A stretch of DNA of 64,000 nucleotides. It comes from Planococcus antarcticus DSM 14505 (GTDB lineage Bacteria > Bacillota > Bacilli > Bacillales_A > Planococcaceae). The position numbers were made by a program, and so were the translations under genes. The stretch lies in the NCBI RefSeq assembly GCF_001687565.2, contig NZ_CP016534.2, positions 1,864,501 through 1,928,500 of the forward strand, read 5' to 3'. Shown in pieces: positions 8,998-18,300 of this stretch. The notes beneath the pieces were generated by a model. That model was given only the letters and a program-made list of their open reading frames with translations, was not told the DNA's origin and made no database searches. How positions within the stretch are numbered: the first letter of the stretch is position 1; the number at the start of each line of letters is the position of its first letter.

Positions 8998-9043
8998 AAG
9001 AGCTTTGTTGTTGCATATCAGCAGCAAAAAGCTCTTTTTTTCA
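8998..9043 (+). terminator. Terminator after the small membrane protein
   Basis: GAGCTTTGTTGTTGC pairs imperfectly with GCAGCAAAAAGCTC and is followed by seven T. Confidence 0.75.
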
Positions 9044-9121
9044 TGTCCCCATGTTTAACGCTAACCGACTGGAGGTATGAGCAAAAGATAAGGTTTGTGT
9101 CAAAACCTTGGAAAGAGAGGG

Positions 9122-10728
9122 ATGTCCATGTTTGACCAGACAGCAGGGAGCTATGTCATCGACTTGTTGAAAGAATGGGGTGTTGACCATATCTACGGAA
9201 TGCCGGGAGACTCCATCAATGAATTTATGGAAGAGTTGCGAAAAGAAGAACAAATCCGTTTTATCCAGATTCGCCACGAAGAAACCGGTGCGCTCGCAGC
9301 ATCCGCTTATTCAAAATTGACCGGCAAGATTGGCGTCTGTTTGTCCATTGCGGGTCCCGGAGCGGTTCATCTGCAGAACGGTCTGTATGACGCGAAAAAA
9401 GACAAGACGCCTGTGTTGGCGATTGTTGGACAAGTCAGCAGCGATTTGGTTGGCACGGACAGTTTCCAGGAGCTGAAGTTGGAATCGCTGTTCGGGGAAG
9501 TGGCCGTCTACAACCGACGCGTCCAAAAGGCGGAACAATTACCGGATATGCTAAACCAAGCCATCCGGACCGCTTATGCCGAAAAAGGGCCGGCGGTGCT
9601 GATTGTCTCCGATGACTTGTTTGGCACCAAAATCAAGCGGGACAAAGCACTGACGTCTCCGGCTTATGCCACACCGAATATCCGAGCAGGAGAAGAAGAT
9701 TTGCAGTGTGCGCTGACACTGCTACAGGCTGCGAAAAAACCGGTGATTTTAGCTGGTAAAGGCGCAGCTGGCGGCACGAAGGAATTGCTGGCATTCACGG
9801 AAAAACTGAAAGCGCCGCTCATTGCCTCATTTCCGTCAAAAGGATTGATTCCTGACGATCACCCGCACAACCTCGGACAATTGGGGCAGCTCGGGACCGA
9901 TCCGGCCGAACAAGCGATGAAGGAAACGGATTTGTTGATCTTAGCAGGGACAGCTTTTCCGTACCGCGAGTATTTGCCTGACGACGTGCCGGCCATTCAA
10001 ATTGATGTCGATCCAAAAGTCATCGGCAAGTATTATCCGGTACTCGTCGGACTGGTCGGGGAATTAGCGCCGGCTGCGGCTTGGCTGACGGAACATTTAA
10101 ACGAGAAGGAAGATGCGTTCCTATTGAAGTATCAGGAGAAACGCAAGGAATGGCATAATACCCTGAAACGCGACATGGCCAAAGAAACCGAGCTTCTCCA
10201 GCCTCAGCAGGTTATCGCGGAAGTGCAAAATGTCCTGGAGCGGGACGCTGTGGTATCGCTTGATGTCGGCAGTGTGACGCTTTGGCAGCGCGTTACCTGC
10301 AGCTGACCCAGCAGCAACTCGTCGTCTCAGCGTGGCTCGGTACCATGGGCTGCGGATTACCCGGAGCGATTGCCGGAAAACTGGCCTATCCGGACAAACA
10401 GGTCGTGTCACTGCTCGGCGACGGGGGCTTTTCCATGGGCATGCAAGACTTTGTTACTGCAGTAAAATACGACTTGCCGATGATCCTGGTCATTTTCAAC
10501 AACCAGAAAATTCAGCTGATCGAACACGAACAGGAAGAAATGGGCAACAAAGCGACACAAACCGATTTGGCAAACATCGACTTTGCAGTGTTTGCTCAGG
10601 CTTGTGGCGGAGAAGGCTATACCGCTAAGACCCGCAGTGAACTGACAGATGCCCTGGCAAAAGCTAAGGTTAGTCGGAAACCGGTGGTTATTGACGCTTA
10701 CGTCGAAGACAGTGCCCCGCCTTCTTAA
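9122..10728 (+). pseudogene. Pyruvate oxidase-like thiamine-diphosphate enzyme, one-base frameshift
   Basis: The gene encodes a ThDP/FAD enzyme of the pyruvate oxidase (YdaP/PoxB) branch, converting pyruvate to acetate or acetyl phosphate. Motifs: GMPGDSINE and HEETGALAA (ThDP pyrimidine domain with the catalytic Glu), central FAD domain, and ThDP-binding GDGGF...NNQ. The frame breaks at about 10282: SVTLW is followed by an out-of-frame stop, while the next frame continues AARYLQLTQQQLVVSAWLGTMGCGLPGAIAGK. One G is missing in TTTGG(G)CAG. Repaired length is about 535 residues, somewhat short for the family (570-580). AGAGAGG favours the ATG at 9128; 9122 is also possible. A lone one-base loss in an otherwise pristine gene could be a sequence error. 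Confidence 0.85.
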
Positions 10729-10740
10729 TAAAAACAACGC

Positions 10741-10776
10741 AAAAGGCGACCGGTTTTTAGCCGATCGCCTTTTTTC
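10741..10776. terminator. Bidirectional terminator between pyruvate oxidase and the GGDEF-EAL gene
   Basis: AAAAGGCGACCGG/CCGATCGCCTTTT stem with A run on one side and T run on the other; it lies between two converging genes and can serve both. Confidence 0.85.
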
Positions 10777-12924
10777 TTATGGTCGTATCTTAAATTGAGT
10801 GGAAAGATCATGCAGTTCCGCTGGCAAGGGGCGGCCGAAATAATAGCCTTGACCTTCATCGCAATGTGCCCCTTGCAGGAAGGTCAATTGCGTTTTGTCT
10901 TCAATGCCTTCTGCTACGACCGTCATGTTCAGTTGGTGTGCGAGTGAAATGATGGTGGCGGTAATAGTTTTTCCGTTTAGGTCTTTACTGATGTCTTCGA
11001 TAAAACTGCGGTCAATTTTGACACGGTCAAACGAGAATTGCCGCAAATAGCTGAGGGACGTGTAACCGGTGCCGAAATCGTCAATGGACATCGAGACGCC
11101 TAATTCTTTCAAGCTTTGCAAACTATATTTGAGAAGATCGGTGTCTACCAATAAAATACTTTCGGTCACTTCCAGTTCCAGCCACTTTGCGCTCAGTCCG
11201 GTTTCTTGCAGGATTGCTTTGACGGTCTGGACGAAATTCGGCTGCTGCAACTGAATGGTGGAAATGTTGACACAGATTTTAATGGGCGGATAGGCCTGAT
11301 CCTGCCAGGCTTTGTTCTGCGCGCAGGCGGTGTGCAGGACCCAGCGGCCGATGGAGACGATTTGTCCACTTTCCTCCGACACCGGAATAAAGGAATCCGG
11401 CGGTACTAAGCCCAGTTCTGGATGGTTCCAGCGGATCAAGGCCTCCATGGCACTCAACTGACCGCTCTTTAAATCTGTAATGGGTTGATAATGAAGAACC
11501 ATCTCCTGTTTCGTGATGGCTGACTTTAGTTCTCTTTCAATGGTCAGTCGATAAGCAGACTGTTGATCCAGTTCTTCGGAATAAATCGTGTACTGATTGG
11601 TCTTGTACTTTTTTGTATAATACATAGCGGCGTCTGCTTTCTTGATCAACCCATCGGCGGTTTCTTCCGGTCCGATGCTGAAGGCGATGCCGATGCTTGC
11701 CGAGATGGATACGGAATGGCCGAGTGCTTCAAAGGATTTTGCCAAAGCTTCATTCAACCGTTCAGCAAGATCTAACACTTGCGGGGGGGCGAGGTCGGGC
11801 AGCAGCACCGCAAATTCATCACCTGCAAACCGTCCCACTGTCCCGCTCTGTTCGACATGGTCCAGAAGTCGTTGCGCGATGTCCTTTAAAAATTCGTCGC
11901 CGAACTGGTGGCCGAACGAATCATTGATGAATTTAAAGCGATCCAAATTCAGGAACAGCACAGTGGGTTGTGTTTTTTCATAGCAGGATTTTTCAATTGC
12001 TTGTTTGACTCGGTCTTCGAATAATTTACGGTTCGGCAACCGGGTCAGCGGGTCGAAAAACACCAGCTCTTCCATCAGTTTTTTGTAGTTTATTTCAGCG
12101 GTGATGTCTTTGGCAATGCCGTAAGCGCCTATGATGCTTCCACCTGCTTTCATGGGGAAATTGGTCACCAGCATATTCCGCCTGTCCCCATCTTTTCGGA
12201 TAATGGTGATTTCGTAGGTCTCAGTAATGCCATTTAGAGCATTGCTAAAGTGAAGCAGGGCGGTAGGCAAATCTTGTGCAACAATCATAGGCGTAAAAGT
12301 TAATTGAAGAATTTCTGCAATTGAATAGCCGGATAGAGTTTCACACCCCAAATTGGCCGTTTTAAAATTTCCTTCTATATCGAAAGTGAAGACAGCGTCC
12401 GGATTGTAGGCGAAAAGAGAATTCAGCCGCTCCTCATTCTCTTTTAACTGCAGATTGGCCGTCACTTCGGATGTAATGTCAATAACGGTTCCGAACAGGA
12501 CGTTTTTACCTTGCCATTGCTTTTTAGTCGAATGGATTTCAACATGGCGCAACTGTCCATCACTCCTAAATGCTCTGACACGATAGCGCGCATAAATGTT
12601 TTGAGCGTCGTAGTCAGTCGAAATTCGTGTTTGAATGATAGGCAGATCCTCCGGATGAATTAAGTTCTCCGGGGTAATGCTGCCACTCAGCAGTTCGCTT
12701 TGGCCGTAACCCACTAGTTCACAGAAATGCCGATTCACATAGGAATAAGACCCACCACTCACGATATACATGCTGACAGGCCCCTGATGAATCATCCCAT
12801 CAAATAGATCCTCATACAGAGAGTCATCCGATGGAGACTGCCCACATATTAGAGAGTTTTTCAAGTTGCTTTTACCATTTTTCACTAATCTGGCCTCCTG
12901 GTGACTTGTATTAATGACTTCCAA
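10777..12924 (-). CDS. PAS-PAS-GGDEF-EAL cyclic-di-GMP enzyme
   Basis: A 715-residue soluble signalling protein. Order: N-terminal PAS (about 35-155), second PAS (165-280), GGDEF (285-445) and EAL (455-710). The GGDEF signature is AGDEF (367-371), with the first Gly replaced by Ala, so cyclase activity is doubtful. The EAL domain keeps EALIRW (494), EVTES, DDFGTGYTS (615-623), KIDRSFI and AEGIE, the residues needed for phosphodiesterase activity. It probably degrades cyclic-di-GMP in response to a signal sensed by the PAS domains, with the degenerate GGDEF as a GTP sensor. Transcribed alone; the next gene on the strand is an AraC regulator 143 bases upstream. Confidence 0.93.
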   Translation of the reverse strand: MEVINTSHQEARLVKNGKSNLKNSLICGQSPSDDSLYEDLFDGMIHQGPVSMYIVSGGSYSYVNRHFCELVGYGQSELLSGSITPENLIHPEDLPIIQTRISTDYDAQNIYARYRVRAFRSDGQLRHVEIHSTKKQWQGKNVLFGTVIDITSEVTANLQLKENEERLNSLFAYNPDAVFTFDIEGNFKTANLGCETLSGYSIAEILQLTFTPMIVAQDLPTALLHFSNALNGITETYEITIIRKDGDRRNMLVTNFPMKAGGSIIGAYGIAKDITAEINYKKLMEELVFFDPLTRLPNRKLFEDRVKQAIEKSCYEKTQPTVLFLNLDRFKFINDSFGHQFGDEFLKDIAQRLLDHVEQSGTVGRFAGDEFAVLLPDLAPPQVLDLAERLNEALAKSFEALGHSVSISASIGIAFSIGPEETADGLIKKADAAMYYTKKYKTNQYTIYSEELDQQSAYRLTIERELKSAITKQEMVLHYQPITDLKSGQLSAMEALIRWNHPELGLVPPDSFIPVSEESGQIVSIGRWVLHTACAQNKAWQDQAYPPIKICVNISTIQLQQPNFVQTVKAILQETGLSAKWLELEVTESILLVDTDLLKYSLQSLKELGVSMSIDDFGTGYTSLSYLRQFSFDRVKIDRSFIEDISKDLNGKTITATIISLAHQLNMTVVAEGIEDKTQLTFLQGAHCDEGQGYYFGRPLPAELHDLSTQFKIRP

Positions 12925-13067
12925 AAGCTGCTCGTTTACAGCTGAGTAAATACCTGTCGTTCCTTACAACAATATGCTTTCTTGTTATGTATGTTAAAGT
13001 AATCTTCAAACGAATGCCATTTATATTTTATATTAACAAATAAGGATTTTTTAATATAAGTTCGAAT

Positions 13068-13892
13068 TTATCGTTTGGATGCCAACCGATAATACCTAGG
13101 TGTAGCCCCGACAGCTTTCTTAAATGCAGCATGGAACTGCGTATCGCTTTTATAACCGATTGCAGCCGCAATGGAACCCACCGAACTTCCGGTAGTACTC
13201 AGCAGCCGTTTTGCTGTGTCCATGCGGCAGAAAATGATGTATTGGAGGGGACTCATGCCGGTGTGCTGCTTAAAGAGGCGCGCCAACTGATATTTGTCCA
13301 AGCTGAACTCATCGGCAAGGTTTTCTAGCGTCAGAGAGCGGCAATGATTTTCTTCCATAAAGTGTTTGACCTTCCGGATAGTTTCTGCGAAATTGCGGTA
13401 GTCAATGGAACTACGGCTATCTCCGAAGCGGCTTAGCAGAGCTACTATCATTTCAATCAGGTGATGGACCATCTGTTTGGAATCTGCCTGTGGATGATCA
13501 GTTTCCTGATGCAACTGGACAAACAGCGCTTCCAATCCCGTAAGGTCGCTTATTGGGATGACAGGCGGCAATTCAGCCTCAGGAGCATGCTCTGTCGAAA
13601 GATTTCGGATAAAAGACAGCCGATAACCGTTTTGCTGTTCTGCAGCGGTATACTTTAGTTCGTGCCAGGAACCTGGCTGGATGAACAAAACTGTACCCGA
13701 AGAGACTTTGTAGGTTTTAGTGTCAATTGTGCAATGGACGTTTCCTTCCAACACTAACAGCAATTCCATGGTTTCGGGGTGACGGTGGAGCGGTTGCTGT
13801 TGTGAGTGTCCTTGTGGATACGAAAAAGACTGGATGGCATGAAATACGAAAGAAAAGGGTGTAGAGTCTGGAACATTAGGCAAGAAGATCAC
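13068..13892 (-). CDS. AraC family transcriptional regulator with cupin sensor
   Basis: A 274-residue regulator. The N-terminal half is a cupin-type ligand pocket (PLHRHPETMELLLVLEG...GTVLFIQPGSWHEL). The C-terminal hundred residues contain two helix-turn-helix motifs: SLTLENLADEFSLDKYQLARLFKQHTG and SVGSIAAAIGYKSDTQFHAAFKKAVGATPRYYR, the classical AraC signature. It should bind DNA and act on nearby or remote genes after binding a small molecule. The neighbours do not reveal the target; the divergent VOC-family gene 260 bases away is one candidate. Confidence 0.92.
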   Translation of the reverse strand: MIFLPNVPDSTPFSFVFHAIQSFSYPQGHSQQQPLHRHPETMELLLVLEGNVHCTIDTKTYKVSSGTVLFIQPGSWHELKYTAAEQQNGYRLSFIRNLSTEHAPEAELPPVIPISDLTGLEALFVQLHQETDHPQADSKQMVHHLIEMIVALLSRFGDSRSSIDYRNFAETIRKVKHFMEENHCRSLTLENLADEFSLDKYQLARLFKQHTGMSPLQYIIFCRMDTAKRLLSTTGSSVGSIAAAIGYKSDTQFHAAFKKAVGATPRYYRLASKR

Positions 13893-14155
13893 TCATTTCT
13901 GTTTTCTTCTATTTTATCAAGAATTAATAAGATTTTTTGTATAATACCGGTAGTTTTTTTCCAACAGGCAGAGTGTATCACAAGAATTAATAGGAAATAT
14001 CATCAGTAAGTTGTAATAGCTGTCTATCTTCAGTGTCAAAAAGGGGTATTTTCAGTATGAATATTCTGTTAATTATATTAGAATCGAAGAGAAGAAGCGA
14101 ATAAAGGTGAGATTCGGTCGCATAGAATCTACCCTGAGAAAGCGGGTGAAAAATC

Positions 14156-14542
14156 ATGAAAGAACTGTGGATCAACTTGCCGGTTAAGGATTTAAACAAA
14201 TCAAGAGTGTTTTTCGAAGACATCGGATTTAAGTTCCTGAAGCAACGAGGGGACAACGATCAACTGGTCGGTTTAGTCATCGGCAATCATCAAGTGCAAG
14301 TCATGCTGTTTCCAGATGAGACGTTCAAAGGCTTTACGCAAAACGCATTGACGGACACGAATCAATCGACAGAAGTGTTATTTTCGATTTCAGTAGATAC
14401 AAAAGAAGAACTTGATGAAATCATCGGAAAAGTAAAACAAGCAGCCGGTTTCGTATTTGGCAAACCATCAGAACGGAATGGATTGTACGGCGCAGGATTT
14501 GCGGATTTGGACGGACACCGATGGAATTTGCTAGTGATGTGA
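14156..14542 (+). CDS. VOC (glyoxalase/bleomycin-resistance fold) protein
   Basis: A 128-residue protein of the vicinal-oxygen-chelate superfamily with two beta-alpha-beta-beta-beta modules: KELWINLPVKDLNKSRVFFEDIGF at the start and GLYGAGFADLDGHRWNLLVM at the end. The C-terminal D-x-DGHRW element is typical; the metal ligand pattern is incomplete, so an enzymatic role is not certain. A weak GAAAGCGGGTG lies before the ATG. It is followed by an exceptionally long perfect hairpin. Confidence 0.87.
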   Translation: MKELWINLPVKDLNKSRVFFEDIGFKFLKQRGDNDQLVGLVIGNHQVQVMLFPDETFKGFTQNALTDTNQSTEVLFSISVDTKEELDEIIGKVKQAAGFVFGKPSERNGLYGAGFADLDGHRWNLLVM

Positions 14543-14590
14543 TTAAATGAAGTTTGTTGTATGACAAGTTAACTAAAGTTCATATGCAGA

Positions 14591-14642
14591 ATTGATTTGC
14601 TGAAGAATTTTCCGGTGAGAAAAAATTCTTCAGCAAATCAAT
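14591..14642. repeat. 21-bp perfect inverted repeat (hairpin)
   Basis: Bases 14591-14611 and 14622-14642 are exact reverse complements around a 10-base loop. There is no T run on the + side, so it is not a typical terminator, although it follows the VOC gene by 48 bases. The rest of 14543-14925 is AT-rich with no gene that I can support. Confidence 0.85.
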
Positions 14643-14740
14643 CCAGTAATAAGTTCTGCAGAAATACACAGCGATGCACAGAAAACACGCCATAAACAGA
14701 AATCCTTGAAATGAGCCAAAACAGAAAAAAAAAACAGTTT

Positions 14741-14776
<36 letters not shown>

Positions 14777-14779
14777 GAT

Positions 14780-14811
<32 letters not shown>

Positions 14812-14925
14812 AGAAATTTCAAGAATTGCAGCTTTACTTCGACTTAGTGCTCTTATCTTCTATCGCTCCAATCTTTCTTTTTCCTTCAAACATTTGAAGC
14901 TTCTACTGCTTAACGTAAATGTGCT

Positions 14926-15145
14926 TTATTCACGTTTAACTTTTTCTAGCTTTTTCTTATCAGCTGGTTCATCCATTACACGCTGAGTAAAATATTCATA
15001 GGACACGCCACTGATCTTCGAATGAATATAAAAAACACCCATCAATCTGCTGAATGTCACTTTGGTTTATAACCCTTAACCTTGTATCCAGACGTGTCTT
15101 GTTCGACAAAGCTTTAAATACATCCAACTCATTTAAATTATCCAT
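14926..15145 (-). pseudogene. Small decayed gene with an ArsR-like N-terminus
   Basis: On the minus strand an ATG at 15145 opens MDNLNELDVFKALSNKTRL, which matches the first helix of ArsR-family repressors (VFKALSNxTRL). The frame stops at 14996, but dropping one T from the six-T run near 15030 lets it go on as YIHSKISGVSYEYFTQRVMDEP to a stop at 14926, a protein of about 72 residues. The second half does not resemble an ArsR DNA-binding domain, so the family is uncertain. A near-perfect inverted repeat lies just upstream of the ATG. It belongs to the degenerate island that also holds the MazEF remnant. Confidence 0.4.
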
Positions 15146-15151
15146 ACCCGG

Positions 15152-15183
15152 ATTGACGCATCGAATTTGTTCGATACGTCAAT
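15152..15183. promoter_or_regulatory. Inverted repeat upstream of the ArsR-like fragment
   Basis: ATTGACGCATCGAA and TTCGATACGTCAAT are inverted copies with one mismatch (13 of 14) and a 4-base centre, 7 bases from the ArsR-like ATG. The size and position resemble operators of small dimeric repressors. Confidence 0.45.
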
Positions 15184-15330
15184 CAAGAGCCATCGAGAAA
15201 ATTCGAAATCAACCTCTTTTGATGGCAATCAGTTTTAGCAATAATACTTCACAATAGATATCGTGGCATCCATCTTCCGTCGAGTTTATACAGAAAAAAA
15301 AGCATAGGAAGGAAACTTACTTTCCCAAGC

Positions 15331-15595
15331 TCAATATCCCCTACTTAGGTATGTATAATATGCTGTCAATAATTTTTTGCATTTCCACATGTTCTCTACC
15401 GTACCCGTAACTTTTTCTTCTTTAGTTTCTACTGAAAAGTGTGTTGGAAATTTATCTGTAGCACTTGTGATAGTTACGGCCCAAACCATTCCTGTTTTGT
15501 CTTCACGTCCAGAAACAGAAACTACCATTCTGTTCATGTCCTTTAGTTGGTGAAAAGTCCATCATAATAATGTCTTCAGTTTTGTATTTCGCCAT
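15331..15595 (-). pseudogene. mazF: MazF/PemK-type endoribonuclease toxin, degenerate
   Basis: After TGGAGG, the ATG at 15595 reads MAKYKTEDIIMMDFSPTKGHEQ, the N-terminal strand of MazF/PemK toxins. The frame then breaks; the adjacent frame resumes with VVSVSGREDKTGMVWAVTITSATDKFPTHFSVE, the family's central region (normally PxLVVS...PITS). A further loss of similarity follows after TGTVENM and the frame ends at 15331. An intact toxin would cleave mRNA. This copy lacks the RPALV junction and the C-terminus, so it cannot be active. It sits downstream of its antitoxin remnant in the expected order. Confidence 0.75.
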
Positions 15596-15670
15596 CAAAA
15601 TCCTCCACTCGTGAATAATATGCGCCTTCTTAGAAGAGAAGGCGCTAAACAATGTTGCTTCTTACCAGAT

Positions 15671-15919
15671 TTACTTGCCTACCGGCTCATCGTCCCAATC
15701 AAACTGGATTCTTGGCTGATTGTCGTCGTAGCCTTCAAATAGCTAGTCAAAAGGAGATCGTTTTACTACCGGCTTTCAAGCGATTTCGCTTCCGTTTACT
15801 TGTACACCAAAAGAAACGTCTTTAAAGTTTGCTATGCCAATTTGTTCAAGTAAATCTTTCGATAGTCGGATGCCTTGGCTGTTACCCCATTTCTAAAGCT
15901 TAACCTCTGCGACTGCCAT
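15671..15919 (-). pseudogene. mazE: MazE-type antitoxin with three in-frame stops
   Basis: From an ATG at 15919 (after GAGGGTG) one frame of 83 codons shows KWGNSQGIRLSKDLLEQIGI, the AbrB/SpoVT-type DNA-binding fold of MazE, and the acidic tail LFEGYD...FDWDDEPVGK that binds MazF. It is interrupted three times: TAG after AEVKL, TGA after GSEIA and TAG after SPFD. No indel is needed. All three stops fit C-to-T change from Gln or Arg codons. The tail motif is diagnostic of MazE, so identity is firm even though the gene is dead. Confidence 0.8.
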
Positions 15920-15949
15920 ATACTTCACCCTCTTATGTTTTTTAGCGTT

Positions 15950-15982
15950 GTATGCATGACCTATACGATAGGTCATGCATAC
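15950..15982. promoter_or_regulatory. 15-bp perfect palindrome, probable mazEF operator
   Basis: GTATGCATGACCTAT (15950-15964) and its exact complement (15968-15982) are separated by 3 bases, about 30 bases upstream of the mazE start. Toxin-antitoxin operons are usually autoregulated through such palindromes. It is still perfect although the genes are broken. Confidence 0.6.
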
Positions 15983-16165
15983 GTAGTGTTGTTCCAGTTC
16001 TTTTTTGACCCTAACATAAACACAAGTAGAATCTTTCATTGTCTTCTCTAGTTCTTCTTTTGAATAATGCCTGTACATTTCCTTTTCAGGAGTTAAGTAC
16101 AGGCAAAGAGTTTTTAATTTTTGATGGACTTCGCTTTATCCTAGAAGACTGGGATACATGCTTTT

Positions 16166-18169
16166 CTAGGTGGTGCTTCGCTTCATATCGCGTATCGCCT
16201 GAATGGACAACCTGACGAGCAGGATAACACACAGGAACAATCCGGTATAGGCGGCTGTATTCAAGTAAACAGCGTAGGCGGTATTGATGAACTGTGCAAT
16301 GGCTAGTAGGGCTGCCGATATTAGCCCGAAAGTGATCCCAGAAAACAATAACACAAACCGAGAGAACAGTTGAAGGACAAAGTTGGCATTGTGCTTATCG
16401 GAGAAAACGTCATGATGGAGTATCATCTTACCGCCTTCGATGCGTTGAATCAACTGATCGGCTCGTTTCGGCAATTTCATCAGTTCCGGAATCAGTAGCG
16501 CCAGTTCTTCTTCAATTTTCTGCTTTGTTTCGCGTGGTTCTTTGAATGGTTTTTTCAAGACAGCGGTCTTGTATTTTTTCGCAAAGACCTTGGCTTCAGT
16601 GAACATATCGAATTTCGGGTCGATGGTATGCAGCGTGCTATCTAAACTGATCAAGGAGCGCAACGCCATTCCGACAGAAGGGTAAAACGCCAAGCCGAAT
16701 TCTCGGACGATATCAAACATGGAGTGGATCAGTTCTTCAGTCTGAATCTTGTCGACGTAGGAGATCTTCAACAGCAATTGCCCAACCGCTTGTTCGAGCT
16801 TTTGGCGATCAATCTGGCTATTGTCTTCCACCAATGCGTTGATGGCGTCACAAATGACCTCCGCGTCATTTTGTTGGACACCGATGATGAAGAGGTTCAA
16901 TCCGTCTTGCTGTGGAGCAGCAAGACGTCCGACAGCACCAAAATCCAGCAGAATGGGCTGTCCATCTTGTTCATCGATAAAGATATTGCCGGGATGCGGA
17001 TCGGCATGAAAAATTCCAGAAAACAGCATTTGTTCGAAAAAGGAAAACAATACGATACGTCCAAACTCTTTTGGGCCGACTTGAAAGTGATCAAAAACTG
17101 CTTGTCCCCGTGAAACGCTTTTTCCTTTAAAATACTGCATGACAATCAGGTTGGCGTTACTGTACTCCCGGTAAACATGTGGTATTTTAACGGGGTAATC
17201 ACTTTTTTTCAGCGCGTTGGCAACTTGGATGGTGTTGCGGGTTTCAATTTCAAAATTGATTTCTTCACGCAGACCATTAGCAAAGCCGATAGCCAGTTCG
17301 CGGAAGCCAATATTTTCGGCCCATTTTGATTTGCTGGCGACCCAATCGGCGAACTCAACGAGGATATCCAAATCATTGCGCATGCTACCTTTGACTTCAG
17401 GACGCAGCAATTTAACCACGACGTCTTCCTGTGTTTTTCTTAGGACAGCCTGGTGTACTTGGCCAATAGAACCGGCAGCCAGCGGATCCATATTGAATTC
17501 CGAAAAAACGTCTTCCACACTCGTTGATAAAGAGTTCTTTAAAATTAATGTGACTTGGTCACTTGTCAGCGGTTTGACATCTTGCTGCAGTGTCTCGAGT
17601 TCTTCGATGAAGACCGGGGAAAAAAGCTCGGTGCGCGTGGACAACACTTGCCCAAATTTGATGAAGATTCCTCCACTTTGCTCCAGCGTATCCCGGAAAG
17701 CGATAGCGAAATCCCGGTTACTTTCCCGGTGCCTCGCATAGCGAATGGTACGAGAAAAGCCGTTCCTGACAGCGATTTCCAAAACTTGGCTCAGCCGCTT
17801 CTGGCGCCGCCACCGATGTCTAAGCCGCTGGATGATAAATTTTTGACCAGTGATGCGCTCGCCGCGCTCCCCGAGCTCAATTGGATCGAACAACTCAAAG
17901 AAGAGATAAAACAACATCGAAATCAACAGCATGCTGCCAATCCAGATGATGGCACTGGCGTCAGCGACTGCAAAGCCAATGTTTTCAGTTAAAAAATCCG
18001 TATAGCGTAAATAAGAATACCAATAAACGAAAGTCGTTAAACTGACTCCCAACAGGACAGAAAGGATTCTTTTGGTGAAATTGATCTTAGAACCCATCAA
18101 ACGACCGCTTACGTAATAAATAAATAAGACCACTGCCAGCAGTTCCAGTAACATAATCAAAAAGTTCAT
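16166..18169 (-). CDS. ABC1/UbiB-family atypical protein kinase-like membrane protein
   Basis: About 667 residues from the ATG at 18169, which lies 7 bases after GAGGAGG; upstream in-frame starts at 18178 and 18202 are less well spaced. Three N-terminal transmembrane segments are followed by the ABC1 domain: KFGQVLSTR (KxGQ motif), AAGSIGQVHQA (Ala-rich loop), DPHPGN and DFGAVG. Two hydrophobic helices close the protein. In other organisms UbiB/COQ8 proteins support isoprenoid-quinone synthesis through ATPase activity; Bacillota make menaquinone and the role there is unclear. There is no obvious operon partner. Confidence 0.93.
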   Translation of the reverse strand: MNFLIMLLELLAVVLFIYYVSGRLMGSKINFTKRILSVLLGVSLTTFVYWYSYLRYTDFLTENIGFAVADASAIIWIGSMLLISMLFYLFFELFDPIELGERGERITGQKFIIQRLRHRWRRQKRLSQVLEIAVRNGFSRTIRYARHRESNRDFAIAFRDTLEQSGGIFIKFGQVLSTRTELFSPVFIEELETLQQDVKPLTSDQVTLILKNSLSTSVEDVFSEFNMDPLAAGSIGQVHQAVLRKTQEDVVVKLLRPEVKGSMRNDLDILVEFADWVASKSKWAENIGFRELAIGFANGLREEINFEIETRNTIQVANALKKSDYPVKIPHVYREYSNANLIVMQYFKGKSVSRGQAVFDHFQVGPKEFGRIVLFSFFEQMLFSGIFHADPHPGNIFIDEQDGQPILLDFGAVGRLAAPQQDGLNLFIIGVQQNDAEVICDAINALVEDNSQIDRQKLEQAVGQLLLKISYVDKIQTEELIHSMFDIVREFGLAFYPSVGMALRSLISLDSTLHTIDPKFDMFTEAKVFAKKYKTAVLKKPFKEPRETKQKIEEELALLIPELMKLPKRADQLIQRIEGGKMILHHDVFSDKHNANFVLQLFSRFVLLFSGITFGLISAALLAIAQFINTAYAVYLNTAAYTGLFLCVILLVRLSIQAIRDMKRSTT

Positions 18170-18300
18170 GGAAGACATCCTCCTCTCGCCACCAGTCCAC
18201 ACCAGCTAAGAACCGGTTTAATTTCTTCAGTATACCAAAATTTTGCTATATATTCTTGAAACACTCAGTGTAACAGCATCTGATTCATATGTACCGGTCA

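Noticed and set aside
9076..9110. GGAGGT directly before a 4-codon frame (MSKR) and a small hairpin before pyruvate oxidase
   Set aside because: Spacing between site and ATG is zero, and the hairpin is only 7 bp; not enough for a leader peptide or riboswitch.
15893..16078. 61-codon frame upstream of and into mazE (MYRHYSKEELEKTMK...)
   Set aside because: It runs through the operator palindrome and ends at the first mazE stop; its in-frame continuation is the mazE start, so I treat it as upstream read-through.
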